Assembly (NCBI GenBank): GCA_037178675.1
Contig: JAYMGJ010000139.1
Coordinates: 124,001-188,000, forward strand
From: Scleroderma bovista
Taxonomy: Eukaryota; Basidiomycota; Agaricomycetes; Boletales; Sclerodermataceae
DNA length: 64,000 nt
Direction of reading: 5' to 3'
Made by a program: the position numbers and the translations under genes
In this document: positions 55,897-64,000 of the stretch, piece by piece
Layout of the letters: each line of letters opens with the position of its first letter
Numbering within the stretch: position 1 is the stretch's first letter
The notes under the pieces: generated by a model
What the model saw: the letters and a program-made list of their open reading frames with translations, nothing else
What the model was told of the DNA's origin: nothing
Database searches by the model: none

Positions 55897-57993
55897 TGTG
55901 AGTCAAAGTGTGGATTTGGGTCGGAGTAATAACCCAAACACAACACCAACAAAGGACTACGAAAATGTGCGAGTGGTGGTTTACCTCTGCAGTGTCCAGA
56001 GAGGATGTGCTGAGGAGGGGGGAAGGGGTTCTACACCAACAGGGTGATGCAGACAATGATGCAGGATACTCCTGGGGTACAGGAGCAATAGATGACGAAG
56101 GGGATAGGGGTCTGGACTCTTCCTAAAGCCTAGGAAGTGTCAAAGCGGGGATTGGGGTGACTGGGACTGAAGTAGCAATACTACACCTAAAAATTGGTGC
56201 AGCAAAGGGGCAAGGGGGCTCCTGACATCCAGAAGCAATGGGATATGAAGGATAGACAGGCTAGACTCCGCTTGAGCCTAGAGAAATACTTGGACTTGAA
56301 TAGATTGAATAAAACTTGAATATCAGAGTCTTTAGACCTTCACTGAAGCCTACAAGACTCAAAGAGCTGAGGGGATACTGACTGAGAGAGTCTGAGAGAG
56401 GGATAATTTCGTGCAATTGGGTCTTTTCACTGGGCTGAGCCCAGGGGTTTAAATACATGGGGGGGCACAGCATTAAAGTACAAAAAGAGAAGGGAGTAAG
56501 CAGAATTTGTCAAGGATTGGTAAGGGATTGGTAAGAGCTTTGTAAGGGGTTTGTAAGCGATCAGTAAGCAAGGGATAAGCAGGAATGAGTAAGCATAGGA
56601 AGCATGAATAAGCTGCTGAGTAAAGGAATGAGTAAGCTGCATGACAAGATTGATTGGTAAGGGAGTGAGTCATCAGCTGAGTAATATACCAAAAATGCGA
56701 AAGGGATAGAGTAATACTGATGACAAGAGAGCATCAGTAAGCAAGGGATGAGTCACTGCACAGCAGAAGGAGTCATTGATGCACAGCCTAAGAAGTTTGA
56801 TGGGGGGCTGTGTACCATCAGGAATTTGATGGGACAACAATGGGGAAGATCTGAGATTAATAGGGGGATTGATCCAAGACAAAACAGCCACAAGAAGGGT
56901 ACCAGGGGTCCAGAGGTCTTTTTGGGGGGTCAGCATACACTAAGGTATAGTGCATGTGTTCTAGCGCTGCTGAAGTGCAACCATGGGCTCCCTTGACGAG
57001 CTCTCTTCTGGGAAAGAACGAGAGAGGGTTCTTCTTCCTAATAGCACTATAAAGTGGGGGCATTACTGTCATGGTGCTGGGGGACGTCGTCTGAAAGTAG
57101 GGAAGCGGATAGAGTATTGAATTCAACGCATCCAGGGAAGCGAGACGAACAACAGAGGAAGATGGACATGGCAAGTATCTGGGAGGAAGGGACCATAGGC
57201 TGAGGGCTCAGGGGACACAGAGACGACCAGAGAAGACTTCTAAAGCTTGACAATAGACCTAAGATGACCAAAGTACGTCCTTGATGCAGGACTGACGAGG
57301 AGAACGCACTGACCGAGAACGAGAGGGACTGAGGGAGCAGGCTGGGAAGATATGTGCCAGGCAGTGCACGGGAACTCTGGGAGAGGCTGTCCTAAGAGCA
57401 GGACATAGTGGAGATCTGCAACAATAGCGGAGAAATGATCCAGAGAAAATACGGACTCCATAGTGAGTGATGAAGCGAACGTCTGGATTGCGGGGGGAAT
57501 ATCTCTGTGGGAAATGAACAGATTTGTGTTGGAACTTGACAGGCAGATAGACCACGTTCTAGGCTCTCTGACGGTATAGTCACATGCCTGATAGCTTCAG
57601 AAACGATGGAGCTATTCAAAATATCGGAATGCCAGCACTGGGTGCCTAAAAATGACATTTGGGTGCTAAAAATCATTTCTTCTCTTTCTCCTTCGTTTCT
57701 CCATCAATTCTTCGGCTTCTTTGATTGTTCTGGTATGGGAGTTGGACTGCAGATGTGTGCATTCCTTTCTCATACCACAATTGACGTTATTCCTTCAGTT
57801 TCTTCTGCTTCTTGGCGGTCCTCGTGCGATAGATGACTGTCTGCATTGGCATTCGTCTCTCGCATCAGGATAGTCTTCTTGTGCAATAGATGGCTACGAT
57901 GAGGGTCCATCATGCTTATCCTTCGCATAAGGATCATTCAATATAGGCATTATCTTCCATGTTCACTGTACCAAACCTGTTTGGTGCGTGACA
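55897..57993 (-). mobile_element. 2.1-kb LTR family, copy 2 (inverted)
   Basis: Reverse complement of copy 1 with the same ends (TGTCACGCACC at 57993; ..GACTCACA at 55897), 2097 bp. It preserves the empty site of the gypsy insertion (ggctgtcctaagagc near 57388). TATA-like box at 56448-56455 (minus). Flanks are the DUF6698 gene at left and copia B at right; no target duplication (accgg versus ccgtc). It is close to copy 1 in sequence. Confidence 0.78.
57128..57461 (-). pseudogene. conserved LTR-internal ORF (copy 2, with stop)
   Basis: The same frame as in copies 1 and 3 starts at ATG 57461, matching MES.FSLDHF and YVLLLGQPLPE. It is stopped after 73 codons by a TAG at 57240-57242 where copy 1 has GAG (Glu). 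The frame then continues to match to about 57128. Confidence 0.55.
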
Positions 57994-58600
57994 CCGTCCC
58001 ATGTCCATGGCCGACACCACTCGAATGAAAAACATTCCATACAGGGCAGCCGTAGGCTCGCTCATGTACTTAGCCATTGCCACCCGTCCCGACATCGCAT
58101 TCGCCGTCTCAACCATTGCTCAGTTCTCTCAAGATCCTGCGCCTGAACACTGGGAAGCTGTGAAGCGCATTTACAGGTACCTGTTGGGCACAAAGAGACT
58201 GGGACTTACCTTCGGAGCGGGTAAGCAGGGTCTCGAGGGCTTTACCGATGTGGACGGAGTGAGCCAAGAACATCGTCACGCGATCTCAGGGTATGCGTAT
58301 ATCCTTGACGGAGGAGCTGTCAGCTGGGCGTCAAAGAAACAGGAACTAGTCACTCTCTCGACCACTGAGGCTGAATACATCACTGCCACGCACGCTGCCA
58401 AAGAGGGCATCTGGCTCCGCCGACTCATCGAAGAGGTTTTCTGCCTGCTCGTGCATCCGACACCTTTGCATTTGGACAGTCAGTCAGCCATCACGCTGAC
58501 TAAGGATGGTAGTTATCATGCTCACACCAAGCATATTGATATCTGGTATCATTTCATTCATTTTGTTGTTGACAATGGTTCTCTTAGATTACTTTATTGT
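57994..58600 (+). pseudogene. copia family B RT/RNase H fragment
   Basis: The open frame carries the C-terminal end of a Ty1/copia reverse transcriptase and RNase H: VGSLMYLAIATRPDIAFAV, IYRYLLGTKRLGL, an FTDVDG block, AVSWASKKQELVTLSTTEAE and LDSQSAITLTKDGSYH, ending at NGSLRL where the family A LTR begins (58601). The left end is cut by the inverted 2.1-kb LTR. The sequence differs strongly from the family A RNase H (63710-64000), so it is a distinct family. No LTR of its own is seen. Confidence 0.88.
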
Positions 58601-58885
58601 TGTTGAAGTCGCATGTGCACCCAGCGTAAACCGTCGACGAAGTGCGCACAAGACTGCGACCCATATTAGTGTAGACTTAGTAATAGTCCTCTTTAGAGTA
58701 GATGTTACATGTCACACGTCACACGTCACAGTCACGTGTCACACTATTTGTTGTATATAAACAGCGTTCATCGCTTATATAATATAACAGCTCTTGACCA
58801 GCTACCGCTACCATCTCAGGTTGTGCACTCCACCCAACAGGTGAGTTGGAGTAGCAGTTCCTCTACGTACATAGGTATTGCTTCA
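58601..58885 (+). repeat. 5' LTR of copia family A, copy 2 (285 bp)
   Basis: TGTTGAAGTC..GCTTCA; TATA box TATATAAA at 58754-58761. The primer-binding candidate acaggttatgagccc follows directly. Confidence 0.9.
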
Positions 58886-59271
58886 ACAGGTTATGAGCCC
58901 TGTGAGCGCACTGTGTGCAGCAATGCACCAGGCAGCGCTCCAGCTCCCTGAGCGTCGCTTTAACTAGCTTGACGCTGTGGACCACAGTGAGCTCCTAGCT
59001 GAGCCCCTGCACAGCCACAAGGTGAAGTCGGTCAACGACTTGCGCCAGACAGTGAGCTCCTAGTTGAGCACCTGTACTGCCACAGGCGAAGTTCGTCAAT
59101 GACTTGCGCCAACCATGGCGAACATCGTCGACGACTTGCGCTGGCATAACCTAGTCATGAGTTAGCTGTTGACAGAAGTGCTTTCACTAGCACTCAGGTG
59201 TTTCTTCTTTTCTTGCTTGTCCGTTGTCGCATTCATTTGCTGACTCCGTTGACACCTAACAGAATATCACC

Positions 59272-62200
59272 ATGTCCAGCACTCTCGACAAGATGGTTCC
59301 TGTGTTCACTGGCTCCAACTGGCAACAGTGGCACACCTCTATGCAGGCCTACCTTCGGGCCCAAAGCCAATGGTACGTTTATTCGACGATGCAACCCGCT
59401 GCCGGTCACAATGACCGAAAGGAGTGGGACGACAACACCGGGAGAGCGCTTGGTAACATCACCTTGTGCCTCACCCCCTCTATCCAGGTCGCTGTCTCGA
59501 ATCTCGACAACGTTAAGGATGTCTGGGACCACCTCAAGAAGAACTTCGGCGCCCCCAGTATTGGCTCTGCCTACGCTGAGCTCAGCAAGCTCCTGGCAAC
59601 TACCATCCCCGCTGGCTCTCACCCCACTCCGGCTATCACCAAAGTGCTTAGCCACTTTGCCTATCTCAAAGACGCCGGCTTCGAATTCCCTGCCCCCGTG
59701 CAGGCCATGATCATTCTGTGCAAGCTCCCTCCTACTATGGAGGTTGTAGCTCAAATACTCAGCCAGACGTCGCCGGACGAGATTAAAAATCTGAAGCCTG
59801 ATGGAATTGTCAAGGCCGCTACGCTCTCTTTTGAGCAGAAAGGCGCCTCTTCGCGCGCTGGTGGTAAGGGCCCCCAGGCCAACAAGCTTAGCGCTGTGAA
59901 GTGCAAGCCGGCTGACCCCAAGTTCGCCCAGCAGCAGCAGCAGCCCCAGAGGCAGCAGCAGCAGCAAGGCAGGTCCAACGGTGGTGCGAGCGGAAACGCT
60001 CCTGCCCAAGGACAGGGAGGCCGCACTCGACGTGGCGGCAAGAAGGCTCGCACTCGCCGCGAGAATGCCCAACAGGCCGCCTTCACTACATACGTCCACT
60101 ACGATGGACCAGAGCCCACCGTTGACCCTCGCGCCTTGGCTCACACTCCCGGTGCTGCCCACTACGGCCCCCCTGCATTCACAAATACTATTAAGGCCTT
60201 CGACTTGGCACACCACTTGGGGGTAGAGCCCTCCTGCCAAACCATCCACACCCTCGACCAAGTTGTGTCAATGGCAAGTGCGAACCTGGACCAGCCCGAG
60301 GCAGGTCCCTCCTCGCTGAAGCGCCCTCGTCTTGAGGAGCGCATCACGATGTATGAGGAGGATGCCATCTCCCTTGGGGATGATGAACCATTCGCCCACG
60401 AGCCTTTCGCCGACGACGAGTTTGACGAGATCGATGCGATGGTCCTCGACCGCTACAATGCGATGTCGATGGCAATGGGCGCGGAGGCCAGCCTTTTCAG
60501 GCAAGTACCTTCTGCACATGTGCTGACCGACACTGACATGCTCCCTTTACATGTGCGCTTTACGCTGGCACTGTATATAGCGAGTAGTAACTACAATTTG
60601 TCGTGTCGCGTCTCAAGTAAAGCATATATTTGTTCGTGTTCTCATGAAACGAGTGATGCACGCTGTGCTAAGTGTAAGGGAAAAATGGTTGACGATAGCG
60701 AACTATCTGGTGCTTTCTGGCTACTAGACTCTGGCGCATCACGCCACTTTACCGGTGACATAGGCGATTTCGCCTCCTATAATGCGCTAAAGCGAGCGCA
60801 CTACGCCAAAACGGCTAATGGTGTAGCACTAATTGCTGGCATTGGCACGGTATTACTCCGGTGCCTAGACCACAACTCAGGGGATGAGAAAGTGATTACA
60901 CTCACCCAAGTGCTCCATATGCCAGGCGCTACTGCACACCTTATTTCTATGGGCGAAATGCTCCAGCGTAACTATAAAGTCACTGGCGATAAGCGAGGCA
61001 TTAGCCTCATTCATAAAGCTGAACGCCTATGGTTTGGGCCAGACCCAGAAGACGATCGCAACATCATTTTCGGGATTAGATCTATCCCAATAATTAGATC
61101 TAACTATATTGCTTCCGTGAGCAAAGTCGATTACGACATTATGCACCGGAGATTCGGGCACCCCTCGAAGGAAGTACTCCGATGCACGCAAAAACATACG
61201 CAGCACTTCCCGGAGATCCACTTTCCAACTGAGGACTGTGTTTGCCCTGGATGTGCTCTTGGCAAGATGCCCAATCGAGCTTTCCCAGAGAACGAAAGAC
61301 GTGCTTCCAAGCCCTTTGAGCTGGTGCACTCTGACCTGAAATCCTTCCCGGTTACGTCGTACCGGAAGTATAAGTATGTTATCACCTTCTACGACAACTA
61401 TACCTCTCATGCCTGGACTACGCCTCTTCGCTCCAAAGCTGCAGTGATTATGGCTGCCAAAGATTTCCTCAAAATGGTGCGCGTCCAACATGATATGCAC
61501 GTCGTTGGATGGATGTCCGATGCTGGTGGAGAATATAAATCTGATCTGTTTGATCGAGCACTCCTTGAGAAAGGAATTAAAATATATCAAAGTGCTCCAA
61601 GAACCCCCATGCAGAATGGCCGCGCCGAGCGTTTAGGGCGCACTCTCATGGATAAAGCTGAGTCTATGCGGCATCAAGCCTGCATTCCTGACTCCTGGTG
61701 GGAATTTGCGTTTGCTCACGCAACCCACATTTACAACCATACTCCGGTAGCTTGCCTGCGATGGCGCACCCCCCATGAAATGCTTAAGGGGGAGCTGCCT
61801 AACATCGACCACCTCCGTGTATTTGGCTGTGGAGCCTTTGTCTACCTCCCAGCCTCGGCTCGAGCAAATAAGATGGCTCCCAAGTCGGAGCTTATGACTT
61901 ATATCGGTGTTGCCCCTGGCAATGAGTGCAATTTCTTGTTTATGCGCTCCACCAATGCAGTATTTACCACTGCTCACGCCGTTTTTGACGAGCGTCTTTT
62001 CCCTCGCTGCCCTAAGAACAGGCGTGAACCTCTCGAGAACCCTTTCGGAAGGGCAAATCCGAAACCGGCCACTGATTGACCAGGGAATCCCCCTGATGAT
62101 ACCGACAGTGATGATGATGTGGAACACAACCATGGCTACCCACATCCCCAAGCGCAGGATGACGATCCAAAGCGTGAGGAACCTAAGGCTCCTGAGGAAG

Positions 62201-64000
62201 AGCCTAGTCAAATAAATCCTCCCCATATGCAATCTCCAGTGCCTCCACCGGCACCGAGAACGCCTTCACCGGCAAGAAATCCGCCACCTCTGGCACCGCA
62301 GCACCCTGGCCGAGCTGAATGCCGCCAGAATGTGCCGCAACCCCCTGCAGTTAATATACCTGCCCGCCCCCAACGTGAACATAGAGCGCCATTGCACCCC
62401 GGTAACGTGTATGGTGAGCGGCGACATCCCGTCGAGCAACTCTGGGATATCGAAAGTGCCTCTCGATGGCAAGAAACAGTGGGTGAGGCCCCTAGGCCCC
62501 CACAACTGGACACACCAGACCATGTTCCTGGTGGTTTCCCCGACACCTCTGCAACGCCCAGTGAGGAAGATGTGCAAAAGATGTGTGAGGAAGGGGGAGC
62601 AAACCTAGTCTGTTATCTGATGGGCAAAGCCCTCAAAACCCGCGACCCTCAATACGAGAGTGTCCGCAACTGGTCCTATAAGGACATTGCTCGCTTACCA
62701 CAAGCTGAGCAGAAACTCTGGTGACTTGCTTGCCAAGAAGAGCTCGACGTGCTGTGAAAGCGCAAGGTCTTTGAGCTAGTTGACCGTCCCCGAGACCGGA
62801 AGGTCATAAAGAATCAATGGGTCTTCGATGTGAAGTCGGATGGCCGCAAGAAAGCCCGCTTAGTAGCAAAAGGCTTCTCCCAGGTCGAGGGATTAGATTT
62901 CGACCAGGTCTTCTCACCAGTCGTGCGCTTTGAAACAGGGCGCCTCATGCTTGCGCTTGCCGCACTTGAAAACTGGTATATCACTGGACTCGATGTTCGG
63001 AGTGCCTACTTGTATGGCAAGCTCGACGAAGAGATCTACATGGAACAACCCAAAGGGTTTGCAGTTCCTGGGCAAGAGCGCAAAGTGCTCCGCCTCTGGC
63101 ATGCCCTCTATGGCCTCAAACAGGCCGGCCTAGCTTGGTGGCGCACACTCAATGAGTCTCTCAAAGAGCTCGGGTTTGAGCGCCTTAAATCTGAAGCAGG
63201 CATCTTCTTCTACAAGAAGAAAGGCACCAACATCGTCATTGGTATTATCTACGTTGACAACGCTCTGTTCTGCGGCCCTAACAAGGCTGTTGTTGATGCC
63301 ATCAAAGCGCAGTTCATGCGCAAATGGGAGTGCAGAGACCTTGGAGAACCTAAGGAGTTCCTCTGTATGCGAATCACTCACAAGGGTCGCGCTATCCACT
63401 TGGACCAATGTGCGTACCTCCAAAAGGTCGTCAAACGCTGCAGCATGCTCAATGCAAAGTCCGCAAGCACCCCACTGCCGGCTGGCTACTATGCTGCCAA
63501 GAATACAGAGCCTGTTGATGCGGAACTCCGCTCCCATTTCCAGACGGTTATTGGGTCCCTTCTGTACCTCATGTTAGGCACTAGGCCCGACATTGCCTTT
63601 GCAGTCACGCATCTCTCACGCCATGCCGCGAACCCATCCCAGGACCACCTGTCCAAAGCGCTTTATATCTGTCGCTACTTGATTGGTACACCTAACTACT
63701 CCCTAGTGTACAATGGTGGATCTGGTGCTGGCCTGATTGCATGCACGGACTCAGATTGGGGATCAGACCCTACCTCTCACCTCTCGCAAACAGGTTTTTA
63801 CCTGAAGCTTGCAGATGGCTTGATCAGCTGGACTTCTCGTGCACAGAAGACTATTGCATACTCGTCCACTGAGGCCGAATACATGGCTTTGAGCGATTGC
63901 GCTCGCCAAGTTACCTGGATTCAGAGTTTACTCGGTGAGCTCGGCTATAAGCTGAAAGCTATCCCAATTTGTGGTGATAATCAGGGGTCCATATTCATGG
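59272..64000 (+). pseudogene. copia A copy 2 Gag-Pol polyprotein with stops
   Basis: ATG 59272. The first open part (935 aa) holds Gag (UBN2-like), a retropepsin LLDSGASRHFTGD, a pre-integrase zinc region and a full integrase core with Asp, Asp and Glu in HSDLKSFP, MSDAGGEYK and NGRAERLGR. In-frame TGA codons at 62077-62079, 62722-62724 and 62755-62757 interrupt the frame. It then continues open through reverse transcriptase (VKSDGRKKARLVAKGFSQ, DVRSAYLYGKLDEEIYM, LYGLKQAGLAWW) and RNase H (CTDSDWGSD, SSTEAEYMAL, GDNQGS) to the window edge. The catalytic YVDD is YVDN here (Asn codon AAC at 63259-63261). Each stop fits a C-to-T change of CGA. Confidence 0.92.

Larger units (their letters stand above)
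58601..64000 (+). mobile_element. Ty1/copia family A, copy 2 (3' end outside window)
   Basis: 285-bp 5' LTR (58601-58885), leader, and gag-pol running beyond base 64000. It inserted into the copia B RNase H; the 5 bp before it are attgt. It is longer than copy 1 and shows what copy 1 lost. Internal stops and a mutated active site indicate a non-autonomous copy. Confidence 0.93.

Noticed and set aside
1..64000. CRISPR arrays, bacterial operons or horizontally acquired prokaryotic genes
   Set aside because: The tandem arrays have no spacer structure; all recognised genes have fungal introns and fungal families.

Overview
The window comes from a filamentous basidiomycete, probably an Agaricomycete. 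The evidence is dense short introns (about 47-65 nt, GT..AG), gene families typical of mushrooms (DUF6534 membrane proteins, DUF6698, Plavaka and KDZ transposases), and fungal housekeeping genes. No bacterial features, CRISPR array, rRNA or convincing tRNA were seen. Exon coordinates come from hand-read splice sites and may be off by a base, although each multi-exon model given as complete has a total length divisible by three.

Layout. (1) 1-2.7 kb is satellite DNA: a 159-bp tandem repeat, then a 17-20-bp GC-rich minisatellite. (2) 3.1-17.2 kb is one decayed Plavaka-type transposase gene (minus strand) split by a nested pile of retroelements: a truncated Ty1/copia element (family A), then a 2.1-kb solo LTR, inside it a full Ty3/gypsy element with 115-bp LTRs and a 4-bp target duplication, and inside that element's gag a 282-bp solo LTR with its own 4-bp duplication. 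(3) 19-30.8 kb is an apparently intact KDZ-type DNA-transposon unit: an 11-exon transposase fused to a Ulp1-like protease (about 1250 aa), a tail-to-tail small basic companion gene, an 11-exon 1431-aa gene of unknown function, and a 9-copy 102/103-bp tandem array. (4) 31.7-50.8 kb is ordinary host chromosome: a DUF6534 membrane protein, an EST1/SMG7-like protein, a small conserved protein, a PEX39-like KPWE protein head-to-head with an ArfGAP, UDP-glucose dehydrogenase head-to-head with serine palmitoyltransferase subunit 2. (5) 52.8-64 kb is again transposon-rich: two more copies of the 2.1-kb LTR (one old and direct, one inverted), a broken DUF6698 gene, a copia family B fragment, and a second, longer family A copia inserted into B and running off the window.

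Themes. Retroelement and Plavaka copies carry premature stops that look like single transitions (CGA to TGA, TGG to TAG), and the second copia A copy has lost a catalytic Asp of its reverse transcriptase the same way (YVDD to YVDN). This suggests methylation-linked deamination or RIP-like decay. The KDZ unit, by contrast, shows long open exons and all expected catalytic residues. The most unusual signals are the three-gene KDZ unit and a conserved ~130-codon ORF in the U3 part of the 2.1-kb LTR family, open without gaps in two diverged copies.
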